NCBI GenBank assembly: GCA_043755435.1
Contig: JAYUSZ010000171.1
Coordinates: 4,448-68,447, forward strand
Origin: JANXSF01 sp043755435
GTDB lineage: Bacteria > Acidobacteriota > Terriglobia > Bryobacterales > Bryobacteraceae
Direction: 5' to 3'
DNA length: 64,000 nucleotides
Shown: positions 1-7,061 of the stretch, in pieces
Numbering within the stretch: position 1 is the stretch's first letter
How the letters are laid out: each line of letters begins with the position of its first letter
The notes under the pieces: model-generated
The model's database searches: none
Told to the model about the DNA's origin: nothing
What the model saw: the letters and a program-made list of their open reading frames with translations, nothing else
Position numbers and translations under genes: made by a program

Positions 1-2
1 TC

Positions 3-35
3 CCGGCTCCTCAAGAGCTGTTCGAGTTGGGCTGA
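3..35 (+). CDS. Possible C-terminal end of an upstream gene (partial)
   Basis: One frame is open from the window edge and ends in PAPQELFELG followed by TGA. This could be the tail of a gene that begins outside the window, but eleven codons cannot establish that. The frame of the next gene is also open to the edge, so the upstream boundary is uncertain. Confidence 0.2.
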   Translation, partial: PAPQELFELG

Positions 36-56
36 ACGTTCGGTTCTAGAGCGAGT

Positions 57-62
57 CATAAT
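57..62 (+). promoter_or_regulatory. Possible -10 box of a leaderless ThuA-like transcript
   Basis: CATAAT lies 7 nt before the ATG at 70, so transcription would begin at or next to the start codon. No good -35 hexamer is seen, and this is inference from spacing only. Confidence 0.3.
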
Positions 63-69
63 ATGGGGA

Positions 70-993
70 ATGAAATTTCTCCGACGTACTTTCCTGGCTT
101 TGCCGTTTGGATTCGCTTCGGCAAAGCCTGCCCTGCTTCCAGTGCTGATCATCGACGGCATAAACAATCATGATTGGGAAGCAGGCACGCGGGGAATTCG
201 ACTAATTCTGGAAGCTACCGGGCGTTTTTCTGTGACGGTTTCAACCACACCTGCAGCGAACGCTCCGGCGGCAGCGTGGGATCAGTGGCGTCCCGATTTC
301 ATTCAGTATCGAGTCATCGTCAATAACTTCAATGGCGGGCATAAAGCCGATGCTATCCGTTGGCCAACGCCAGTTGAAAGAGCATTCGAAACATTTGTTC
401 GCAAAGGTGGCGGACTGGTGAATTTTCATGCCGCCAACAACGCGTTTCTAGGTTGGGCTGAATACAACGAAATGATCGGCTTGGGTTGGCGCGATAAGTC
501 GTTCGGGCCCGAACTGGTGATTGATGAAAATGAAAAAGTGAAAGTGATTGCAGCAGGTACAGGGCTGGCACCTGGGCATGGTCCGCGTCACAATTTTCAA
601 ATGACCACGTTGGACATGCAGCATCCCATCACCAAGGGATTGCCGAAACTTTGGATGCATCCTTCAGAGCAACTGACTCATGGGCAGCACGCCGTTGCTA
701 ACCCTCAGCATGGTGCGCCGGAAAAGGCGCTTCACTTTCTGACTTATGCCATGTCAAAAGATTCCCATCGGCGCGAACCAATGGACTGGATTCGCCAGTG
801 GGGGAAAGGGCGCATCTATACAACGATGTTAGGTCATACATGGCGGAATGAAAAGAATCCAAATCTTCGCTGCGTCGCTTTTGAAACTCTGCTTGCCCGC
901 GGAACAGAGTGGGCTGGCACTGGCAAGGTGACCATTCCTTTGCCGGCACAATTACCTTCGCCTGATCAGGTGCGGTTGAGCGGCGATGAGTAG
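70..993 (+). CDS. ThuA-like domain exported protein
   Basis: A 307-residue protein with an N-terminal signal peptide (about residues 1-18: basic MKFLRR, then a hydrophobic core). It is followed by a ThuA/class I glutamine amidotransferase-like fold that begins at PVLIIDGINNHDW. The segment GGGLVNFHAANNAF (around residue 115) and the late GRIYTTMLGHTW are typical of ThuA-like proteins, which are linked to trehalose and related sugar metabolism and are common in Acidobacteriota and Planctomycetes. The biochemical role of the family is poorly known. The ATG was chosen because it directly starts the signal peptide. A CATAAT box ends only 7 nt upstream and no convincing ribosome binding site is visible. 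The gene abuts the convergent membrane-protein gene with no spacer. Confidence 0.85.
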   Translation: MKFLRRTFLALPFGFASAKPALLPVLIIDGINNHDWEAGTRGIRLILEATGRFSVTVSTTPAANAPAAAWDQWRPDFIQYRVIVNNFNGGHKADAIRWPTPVERAFETFVRKGGGLVNFHAANNAFLGWAEYNEMIGLGWRDKSFGPELVIDENEKVKVIAAGTGLAPGHGPRHNFQMTTLDMQHPITKGLPKLWMHPSEQLTHGQHAVANPQHGAPEKALHFLTYAMSKDSHRREPMDWIRQWGKGRIYTTMLGHTWRNEKNPNLRCVAFETLLARGTEWAGTGKVTIPLPAQLPSPDQVRLSGDE

Positions 994-1431
994 TTAATCC
1001 GAGTCGGCTTCGGCACTTGGCATAGGCGGCGGCTGCGTTCTTAGCCTGTTGTAGGAAAATGTCGCACGTATGGCTGTGAAAAGCAGAAGCAGCAGCGCCA
1101 ACCGCATGATGCCACCGGAACCTTGCCCCGAACTGATCGCAACAACTTGCTCCAATACATAAAGAGCAAAGCCGAAGATGGCCGCTGCCCGATACATTTT
1201 GCCAATGCCAACACCAGCAAGAAAAAAGAGCAGTGCGTCTACCAGTGATTCCGCTGGAACATACCGAAACATGGCCGCAATCGAAGTTACAGCAGAGATA
1301 AAGAACGTTCCATACATGGCGTTCTTGGCCGCTTGTTTGGCGGAAATCTCATCAGAAACATCAGGCCACAACCAGGTCTTCCAAATGGGCTCCACCTTCG
1401 GAGTGTTCGGGGAAAGGCCAAGTGTTTGCAT
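994..1431 (-). CDS. Hypothetical four-helix membrane protein
   Basis: A 145-residue protein with a soluble N-terminus (about 35 residues) and about four hydrophobic segments: around 38-56, 62-78, 80-98 and 107-122. It ends in a proline- and acid-rich tail. I do not recognise a named family and no catalytic motif is visible. The ATG at 1431 is clear. The gene is convergent with the ThuA-like gene and directly abuts it, and lies downstream of the recA-like gene on the same strand, about 36 nt away. It could be co-transcribed with that gene, but nothing in the sequence ties it to DNA repair. Confidence 0.6.
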   Translation of the reverse strand: MQTLGLSPNTPKVEPIWKTWLWPDVSDEISAKQAAKNAMYGTFFISAVTSIAAMFRYVPAESLVDALLFFLAGVGIGKMYRAAAIFGFALYVLEQVVAISSGQGSGGIMRLALLLLLFTAIRATFSYNRLRTQPPPMPSAEADSD

Positions 1432-1467
1432 TGGAGTTCGAGTTTACTACATTAGCTGCTGATGCGT

Positions 1468-2463
1468 TCAGGCCGACATGGTTCTTTCCTTCTGTTCAAC
1501 CAACTGCGGCCCGGCTGGCTTCCGTTGCGGTAGTCCCATCATCTTTTCCAACAAGTTTCGCAAGCTATCCCCCAGGCGCGGACGCTGCTTTAGATAATAC
1601 GCAGCCTCCTCCATGCTCGAACCCAGAATCAATCCGCCGTAAACCAAATCGTCGCCTTCCCGCAGGATCAATTCTTCTTCCAAACCGTGTTCCAGCAGAT
1701 CCAGTTCCGCCGAAAATCCCTCGCCAAACGCAAGCGTCAAATTCACTTCTTTCGAGCCCGGGGCAAGGCGGTTTTTCACGATCTTCATTCGCATCTTCTG
1801 CCCAGTTGCCTTGCTCTTGCGATGCAATATTTCGGTGGTTCGCATATCCGCACGAATCGACGCGTAGAGCTTCACAGACCAGCCCCCCGTGGTGGTCTCC
1901 TCTGGCCCAAGCCCCATTTCCACAACACGGGAACGAAGCTGATTTACAATCATCAGGCAACAACGGCTGCGTGCCAATTGAACGGAAAGGCGGCGGAGGA
2001 AGTTGGCGCACATGCCGCTGTGCACGAACGGATCATTGCTGTCGTTTGACAGTGCAGAAAGCGAATCGATCACTGCCAGATCAATAGTGCCCGATTGCAC
2101 CAACCGCAGCAGCACGCGGAAGGCCTGTTCTCCACTATCTGGCCGAATGAACAGCAGCGAACTCAAATCGATGCCAAGCCGTGCGGCATACGAGGCGTCG
2201 AATGCGCCTTCGGCATCCACATACACGGCCTGGCATCCGGCATGCTGCGCTGCTGCAATCGCTTGCAGCGCGATTGTTGATTTCCCCACGGATTCTGGCC
2301 CATAGACTTCGACCATATGTCCGCGAGGTAAACCTCCGATTTGCAGCGCAGCGTCCAACCCTAGAAAGCCTGAAGGAATCGTCTCCGGCTTGCGCGACGC
2401 CTCTGCATTCCACAACGTCATCTGAATTTCTTGCCGTCTTTGCGGCTCTGGATCGAAAAGCAT
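1468..2463 (-). CDS. Divergent RecA-family recombinase paralog
   Basis: A 331-residue RecA-fold ATPase. Visible motifs are Walker A GPESVGKS (55-62), VDAEGAFD in place of RecA IDAEHALD, Walker B VIDSLSALS, NQLR (the switch glutamine is kept), PEETTTGG in loop L2, and MKIVKNR near the C-terminal side of the core. It differs from housekeeping RecA: the N-terminal polymerisation helix is shortened (about 28 residues before the core against about 43), loop L1 is replaced by an unrelated SNDSNDPFV stretch, and the KFYAS interface motif reads KLYAS. The ATG at 2463 is preferred over an upstream TTG because of GGGGTGG just before it. There is no imuB or dnaE2 neighbour. It is likely a second recombinase or regulator rather than the main RecA, and its function is inferred. 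Confidence 0.85.
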   Translation of the reverse strand: MLFDPEPQRRQEIQMTLWNAEASRKPETIPSGFLGLDAALQIGGLPRGHMVEVYGPESVGKSTIALQAIAAAQHAGCQAVYVDAEGAFDASYAARLGIDLSSLLFIRPDSGEQAFRVLLRLVQSGTIDLAVIDSLSALSNDSNDPFVHSGMCANFLRRLSVQLARSRCCLMIVNQLRSRVVEMGLGPEETTTGGWSVKLYASIRADMRTTEILHRKSKATGQKMRMKIVKNRLAPGSKEVNLTLAFGEGFSAELDLLEHGLEEELILREGDDLVYGGLILGSSMEEAAYYLKQRPRLGDSLRNLLEKMMGLPQRKPAGPQLVEQKERTMSA

Positions 2464-2614
2464 TTCCACCCCAAGCAATCGTTAAGGAACTTTCTGAATT
2501 CCTAGTCTTGCTCAGTTCTAAGGTGTTTTACTTATAGGAAAAGCCTTGGGCCATCCTAGGAAGGTCCAGTATCAATGTAGGTCAATTACCCGCACCTGAG
2601 TGCTTAACTAACCC

Positions 2615-3871
2615 TCACCCCTCTTGGATGGGTTCCAAATCTTTCATAAACAAATGCACCAGCAGCAGCGCTGTTAGATGAAAAACGCCGTAAGTGAGGA
2701 ACACAGGGGTGTAGCCGAAGTTCTTGATCACAATGCCTGGAATCAAGGTTGCAAGCAGGAACGAACCCAGGCCGCCAGCCGCGCCGCCGATTCCAATTAC
2801 TGAAGCCACTGCTTTCTTAGGAAACACATCGGAAGCCGTAGTGTAAAGATTGGCGGACCAGCCCTGATGAGCGGCAGTGGCCAAGCTCATCAACATAATT
2901 GCCGTGATGGGATTTTCCACTAGCACGGCAGTCACTGCCAGCGGCATGAAAGCCGCGCAAATCCCCATGGCCATCTTGCGGGATTTCCCGATTGGCCAGC
3001 CTCTGCGGATGAAGTAGCCAGAGAGCCAGCCTCCGCCAACGCTGCCAAAATCGGCCATCAAATAAATGACTGGAAGCACCCAGCCAACCTGCTTCATATC
3101 GAATTTGCGAACGTCGTAGAGATAGAGTGGCAACCAATAGCTGTAGAAGCGCCATACCGGGTCTGTCAGCATCTTTCCGAAGGCGAATCCCCAAGCCTGC
3201 CGATACTTCAAGACGGCCATCCAACCCATCGGCGCAGTAGTCTCCTCAACGTCGCTCTTGATATACGCAAGTTCCGCAGCATTCACGCCTGGGTGTGCTT
3301 CCGGTGATTTGTAGAGCCACCACCACAACACCAGCCAGACGAATCCTAATGAACCTGTAATCCAGAAACAAGCTCGCCAATCGAAGTACAGCACCATCCA
3401 GGCGAACACTGGAGGTCCAATCATAGAAGCTACATTTGTACCGGCGTTGAAGATGCCCGTGGCGAAAGCACGGTCCTTTTTGGGGAACCACTCGGCGACG
3501 CCTTTGATGGCCGCTGGAAAATTACCAGCTTCTCCCAAGCCTAATAAAAAGCGCCCAATTCCAAGATCCATCGGCACTCTTGCGAAGGCATGGAAAACGG
3601 ATGCCAGGGACCACCACAGCGTAGCTACCGCATAGCCAAGTTTGGTGCCGTAACGATCAATGAACTTTCCCATGGCGAGGAAGCCGATAGTGTATGCCAA
3701 CTCGAACGAAGCGGTTAGGCGTCCGTACATTTCATCGTCAATGGCCATGCTCTCGCGGATCTTCGGCATAAGAACGCCGAACATGATACGGTCTACGTAA
3801 TTTATGGTTGTTGCCAGGAAGATCAGGGATAGGATCACCCAGCGGACCCGCGTGGGGTTCAAGGAAGGCAT
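2615..3871 (-). CDS. MFS transporter, ACS (hexuronate-type) family
   Basis: A 418-residue inner-membrane carrier with about 12 membrane helices. The N-terminal TTINYVDRIMFGVLMPKI segment, the loop-2 motif GKFIDRYGTKLG and GLGEAGNFPAAIKGVAEWFPKKDR are hallmarks of the anion:cation symporter family (ExuT, GudP and related), which import sugar acids with protons. The substrate cannot be told from sequence. The gene is single, with no sugar-acid catabolic genes beside it. The ATG at 3871 is preceded by a TATGAT box 6 nt away and no ribosome binding site, so the transcript may be leaderless. Confidence 0.9.
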   Translation of the reverse strand: MPSLNPTRVRWVILSLIFLATTINYVDRIMFGVLMPKIRESMAIDDEMYGRLTASFELAYTIGFLAMGKFIDRYGTKLGYAVATLWWSLASVFHAFARVPMDLGIGRFLLGLGEAGNFPAAIKGVAEWFPKKDRAFATGIFNAGTNVASMIGPPVFAWMVLYFDWRACFWITGSLGFVWLVLWWWLYKSPEAHPGVNAAELAYIKSDVEETTAPMGWMAVLKYRQAWGFAFGKMLTDPVWRFYSYWLPLYLYDVRKFDMKQVGWVLPVIYLMADFGSVGGGWLSGYFIRRGWPIGKSRKMAMGICAAFMPLAVTAVLVENPITAIMLMSLATAAHQGWSANLYTTASDVFPKKAVASVIGIGGAAGGLGSFLLATLIPGIVIKNFGYTPVFLTYGVFHLTALLLVHLFMKDLEPIQEG

Positions 3872-3877
3872 TTATCT

Positions 3878-3883
3878 ATCATA
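3878..3883 (-). promoter_or_regulatory. Possible -10 box of a leaderless MFS transcript
   Basis: On the minus strand TATGAT ends 6 nt before the ATG at 3871, placing a start site at the initiation codon. No matching -35 hexamer is evident. Confidence 0.35.
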
Positions 3884-4103
3884 CGGGACTCGTCAAGAAG
3901 TACCCCCTTTTGTGCAAACCATCCCCGCATCAAAGATGGCTGGCCGATCCGCTTTGGGGGGATGTGGTGAAAGCTAATTTGAGGGTAGAGTCTAAAGGGG
4001 GCAGTCCCTACAAAAGGCTGCTTCAGGGTGGGGTGGATGGTTTCGCGCGGCCCAAGTTGGGTCAAACACGCATGGCCTGCCACCCTTCATTTAGGAATAA
4101 TCC

Positions 4104-4307
4104 TTAATCGTTGAGAACGAACGTAATTTTCAGATTGACGCGGTACTCGACGATCTTGCCCTTGTTGATTGTTACCTTCTGATCCTGAACCCAGGCGCTG
4201 GTGACGTTCTTTAAGGTCTTGCATGCTCTCTTGATACCGACATTGACTGCATCTTCAAAACTCTTCTCTGAGGACGCGATGATTTCGGTTACTTTTGCTA
4301 CTGACAT
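4104..4307 (-). CDS. Dodecin family flavin-binding protein
   Basis: A 67-residue protein matching the dodecin fold: MSVAKVTEIIASSEKSFEDAV at the start (quoted as 1-20: MSVAKVTEIIASSEKSFEDA), then a tryptophan (VTSAWVQDQ) that stacks on flavin in characterised dodecins, and a final beta strand YRVNLKITFVL. Dodecins form dodecameric shells that store riboflavin or FMN in the cytoplasm and buffer free flavin. The ATG at 4307 is chosen because GGAG lies 9 nt upstream; a TTG 15 nt earlier overlaps that ribosome binding site and is unlikely. It stands alone between the MFS gene and the purN palindrome. Confidence 0.9.
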   Translation of the reverse strand: MSVAKVTEIIASSEKSFEDAVNVGIKRACKTLKNVTSAWVQDQKVTINKGKIVEYRVNLKITFVLND

Positions 4308-4381
4308 AAGGATGATCTCCAATGGATAGAAATATGGTCGAAGGCCGCAAAACCCAGGACTGTCACTATTCTATAACTTCA

Positions 4382-4438
4382 GGAGATCCGGGAGATCCGG
4401 GGGGAGATCCGGAGGGAGATCCGCGAGGGAGATCCGGG
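4382..4438. repeat. Short tandem array of GGAGATCCG units
   Basis: Five copies of GGAGATCCG are spaced by 0-4 nt of G/A-rich sequence. The last copy runs directly into the left arm of the inverted repeat described next. Each unit is complementary to the GGATCTCC that ends the right arm, so several alternative hairpins are possible. Confidence 0.85.
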
Positions 4439-4520
4439 ACGGTGGTAACATCTCCCGCCCGATGTTCATGCCTTAGGATCAGCGGTGGATTCGGAGATGT
4501 TACCACCGTCCCGGATCTCC
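4428..4520. repeat. 28-bp perfect inverted repeat enclosing the purN stop codon
   Basis: Arms at 4428-4455 and 4493-4520 are perfectly complementary over 28 bp, with a 37-nt spacer. The right arm lies inside purN and encodes roughly LEIRDGGNIS. The purN stop codon is in the spacer and the left arm is downstream of the gene. In purN mRNA this would form a very stable hairpin, with no U-tract directly after it. The purN residues encoded by the arm and spacer lie beyond the usual PurN end, which suggests that the element was inserted or arose by inverted duplication. Confidence 0.9.
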
Positions 4521-5107
4521 AAACGACGGCCCTCGATCCGCCATTTGCCAGAGAGAACCAATTGGATTGCCTCGGAATAGATGCGGTGCTCCTCTATAAG
4601 GATGCGCGCTGTCAGTGATTCCGCACTGTCGCTCCCAAGCACGGGCACGGTGGCTTGGAGAATTATTGGGCCGGAATCCAATTGCTCCTCGACAAAATGC
4701 GCAGTGCACCCCGCAACTTTCACGCCATAATCGAACGCCTGATGTTGAGCATCCAATCCCGGGAAGGCTGGTAGCAAGGAAGGGTGAATGTTTACAATCC
4801 GTTGACGATAGCGCCGCACGAACTCACCACTCAGCAGTCGCATATATCCGGCAAGCACCACTAAATCCACCTGATGCTCATCGAGGATTGCTGAAACCTG
4901 TCGGTCGAATTCCTCTCGCTCAATCCCTTTCGAGGCGATGCCTACCGCTTTAATCCCGAACTTCTTTGCGATAGCAAGACCTGGCGCTTCAGGGCGGTTG
5001 GAAATTACAACCGCAATTTCCGCTTTCAACTTTCCTGCTGCAATGTTCTTCGCAATCGCCTCGAAGTTTGATCCGCGCCCCGAGAGTAAGACGCCTAACT
5101 TCTTCAT
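4466..5107 (-). CDS. purN: Phosphoribosylglycinamide formyltransferase
   Basis: A 213-residue cytoplasmic enzyme that transfers a formyl group from 10-formyl-THF to GAR in de novo purine synthesis. It shows GRGSNFEAI (10-18) for phosphate binding and the catalytic set N106, H108 (in NIHPSLLPAFPG) and D144 (EEQLDSGPII), at the same positions as in the E. coli enzyme. The start codon overlaps the purM stop by 4 nt (ATGA), so translation is probably coupled. The last 13 or so residues (GGNISESTADPKA) exceed the usual family length and are encoded by one arm and part of the spacer of a 28-bp inverted repeat. Confidence 0.97.
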   Translation of the reverse strand: MKKLGVLLSGRGSNFEAIAKNIAAGKLKAEIAVVISNRPEAPGLAIAKKFGIKAVGIASKGIEREEFDRQVSAILDEHQVDLVVLAGYMRLLSGEFVRRYRQRIVNIHPSLLPAFPGLDAQHQAFDYGVKVAGCTAHFVEEQLDSGPIILQATVPVLGSDSAESLTARILIEEHRIYSEAIQLVLSGKWRIEGRRLEIRDGGNISESTADPKA

Positions 5108-6150
5108 TCGTAGATAACCCTATGTGCTGCCCCGCGCTTGGCCTTGACAACTTCGCCGATTACGAAATGAGGTTCCCGCGCTTTCTTTAAAGTCGCCATT
5201 GCCTTGTCAGCATTCTTCTTGCCAACAGCCAGAATCATACCAACGCCCAGGTTGAAGGTGCGACGGTAATCGTCGTGCGGAACGCTGCCCAACCTTCGCA
5301 TCATTTCAAACACTGCGGGAATTTGCCAGCTATTCAAATGAATCCTCGCAGCCAGATGTTTGGGCAGCATGCGCGGAGTGTTGTCGGAAATTCCGCCCCC
5401 TGTAATGTGGGCCGCACCTTTCAGCAACTTCGCACTGGTCAGTGCACGAATTGCTTTCAGATAGCTACGGTGCACTTTCAACAGTTCATCGGCCACGGCG
5501 AGTCCAAGTTCTGGAACATGGGTATTGGGCTTGTATCCACCCACCTCAAAGAAAAGTTTGCGAGCCAACGAATAGCCGTTGGTGTGCAATCCGTTGGAGG
5601 GCAGACCAATCAGCACGTCACCTTCAACCGCTTCTTTGCCAGATAGCATTTCCTTGCTTTCCACTGCGCCTACAATGAAACCCGCTAAGTCGTATTCGCC
5701 GTCTTTATAAAGGCCAGGCATCTCCGCCGTCTCGCCACCAATTAAAGCGCACCCATTCGCTTTGCAGCCACGGGCAATGCCTTCCACCACCGCACCAGCC
5801 ACATCGGCATTCAGTTTCCCGACGGCAAAATAATCCAGAAAGAACAGCGGCGTTGCGCCTTGCACGGCAATATCGTTGACGCAGTGGTTTACCAGATCTT
5901 CGCCCACCGTATTGTGACGCCCGGTTTCAAAGGCAACCTTGATCTTCGTTCCAACGCCATCAGCGGAGCTGATCAGGATTGGTTTCTTCCAGCCAGCCAG
6001 TGAAAATCCAGCGCCGAAGCTGCCTATATCTGTCATCACCGCTTTGGTGAATGTCTTGCGGGCGTGTGCACGAATGAAGCTGACCGCGCGGTCGGCCTCA
6101 TCAATATTTACACCAGCGTCCTTGTATTGAATCGGTTTTGGGGAACTCAT
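5104..6150 (-). CDS. purM: Phosphoribosylformylglycinamidine cyclo-ligase (AIR synthetase)
   Basis: A 348-residue PurM that closes FGAM to AIR with ATP. Visible are DIGSFGAGFSL near the start, SADGVGTKIKVA, the central LVNHCVNDIAVQGATPLFFLD (residues following the usual C-V-N-D-I pattern), GGETAEMPGLY and HITGGGISDNTPRMLP. The ATG at 6150 (MSSPKPIQYKDAG) is chosen because the conserved family start YKDAGV follows directly; an in-frame TTG 54 nt upstream would overlap the divergent gene. A -10-like TACACT with a TTCAAT -35 lies upstream. It is first in a two-gene operon with purN. Confidence 0.96.
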   Translation of the reverse strand: MSSPKPIQYKDAGVNIDEADRAVSFIRAHARKTFTKAVMTDIGSFGAGFSLAGWKKPILISSADGVGTKIKVAFETGRHNTVGEDLVNHCVNDIAVQGATPLFFLDYFAVGKLNADVAGAVVEGIARGCKANGCALIGGETAEMPGLYKDGEYDLAGFIVGAVESKEMLSGKEAVEGDVLIGLPSNGLHTNGYSLARKLFFEVGGYKPNTHVPELGLAVADELLKVHRSYLKAIRALTSAKLLKGAAHITGGGISDNTPRMLPKHLAARIHLNSWQIPAVFEMMRRLGSVPHDDYRRTFNLGVGMILAVGKKNADKAMATLKKAREPHFVIGEVVKAKRGAAHRVIYE

Positions 6151-6162
6151 CAGAGAACTACC

Positions 6163-6191
6163 AGTGTAAACCAAGCGATAATCGAATTGAA
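6163..6191 (-). promoter_or_regulatory. Candidate promoter for purM-purN
   Basis: On the minus strand, TTCAAT, a 17-nt spacer and TACACT form a plausible sigma-70 promoter ending 12 nt before the purM ATG. Its -35 region touches the start codon of the divergent TPR gene, so the two genes share a very short control region. Confidence 0.4.
6177..6182 (+). promoter_or_regulatory. Possible -10 box of a leaderless TPR-gene transcript
   Basis: GATAAT ends 8 nt before the ATG at 6191, with no ribosome binding site between. It overlaps the divergent purM promoter. No clear -35 hexamer is seen. Confidence 0.3.
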
Positions 6192-7009
6192 TGCCTTTTG
6201 ACAACGAGATGGAAGAACCCCAAGCGGCCGTTGCGCACTACCAGGAAGAACTTCTTCAATACAACAAAGAAGAGTTCCCTGAACAATGGGCCACCGTGCA
6301 ATTTAATCTTGGTGCTGCGTACCTTGATTGGAACCCTAATGAGTCCTCTGAACATGTTCTGCATGCCATTCAATGCTTTCAGGATGCACTGACTGTCTTT
6401 AATCCAGAAGACTCGCCAGAAGAATACGGGCTAACCACCCAGACTTTGGGCAGTGCTTATTTTGAAATGGCCCATGAAGACGCGCCCACTTACTTGCCTT
6501 CGGCTCAACAAGCCTATGAGCTGGCTTTGGAAGTGCGGACTCAAGAAGCCTATCCATTTGAATGGGCTGAAATCCAGAATCAGCTTGCTATCATCCACAC
6601 GAACTTGGCAACTTCAGAACCGGAAGTTCATCTGAAGCAAGCCATAGCTTGTTGTGAAGCGGCCCTGGAAGTCCGTACCAAAGAGGAAGTGCCCGATGCC
6701 TGGGCACAGACGCAAAAGAACATGGGCGCAGCCTGGGCAGCATTTCCCGATGACGGTACGCATGCCAACTTACACAGTGCCATTGCCTGCTATCAGGAAG
6801 CGCTTTCCGTGCATACAGAGGAAGAGTTTCCTTTTGACTGGGCATTGCTGCAAAGCGGTGTTGGGGATGTGTATATGCAACTCGGAGAAATGGAAACTGC
6901 CGCCACTTACTATGAATTTGCACTGGAAGAAATGAATCGCCAGCAAGCCGATGACTATATTGCCGATTTGGAGAGAAAGCTGAAAATTGCCCAAGGTGAG
7001 GTTAGTTAA
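6191..7009 (+). CDS. Acidic tetratricopeptide-repeat protein
   Basis: A 272-residue soluble, acidic protein made of about five long TPR-like units. The recurring pattern is Y/C-x-x-A-L-x-V-x-T-x-E-E-x-P-x-x-W-A-x-x-Q-x-x-L-G, for example YELALEVRTQEAYPFEWAEI, CEAALEVRTKEEVPDAWAQT and YQEALSVHTEEEFPFDWALL. The period is about 48 residues, longer than a classical 34-residue TPR, because of an inserted E-x-F/Y-P-x-x-W-A turn. No catalytic domain or signal peptide is seen, so it is probably a scaffold for protein contacts. It is divergent from purM. Confidence 0.8.
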   Translation: MPFDNEMEEPQAAVAHYQEELLQYNKEEFPEQWATVQFNLGAAYLDWNPNESSEHVLHAIQCFQDALTVFNPEDSPEEYGLTTQTLGSAYFEMAHEDAPTYLPSAQQAYELALEVRTQEAYPFEWAEIQNQLAIIHTNLATSEPEVHLKQAIACCEAALEVRTKEEVPDAWAQTQKNMGAAWAAFPDDGTHANLHSAIACYQEALSVHTEEEFPFDWALLQSGVGDVYMQLGEMETAATYYEFALEEMNRQQADDYIADLERKLKIAQGEVS

Positions 7010-7050
7010 TCCTACTGAGCCGCGCGCGTCAGCAAGCGGTTTGCACCAAG

Positions 7051-7056
7051 TATAAT
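7051..7056 (+). promoter_or_regulatory. Possible -10 box of a leaderless MFS transcript
   Basis: A perfect TATAAT lies 5 nt before the ATG at 7062 with no ribosome binding site between, consistent with transcription starting at the initiation codon. No good -35 hexamer is seen at the expected distance. Confidence 0.4.
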
Positions 7057-7061
7057 GGCTT

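Noticed and set aside
1422..2087. 221-codon plus-strand frame antisense to the recA paralog
   Set aside because: It is a shadow of a gene with clear RecA motifs and is rich in Pro/Ser from antisense codons.
3904..4044. Apparent inverted repeats (CCTTTTGT/ACAAAAGG and AAACCATCC/GGATGGTTT)
   Set aside because: The pairs are in the wrong relative order to form one stem, so they are probably chance matches.
3808..4107. 99-codon plus-strand frame between the MFS gene and dodecin
   Set aside because: It begins antisense to the MFS start and shows no motif; the gap looks like degenerate non-coding sequence.
4308..4322. TTG start giving dodecin five extra residues
   Set aside because: That TTG overlaps the GGAG ribosome binding site of the ATG at 4307.
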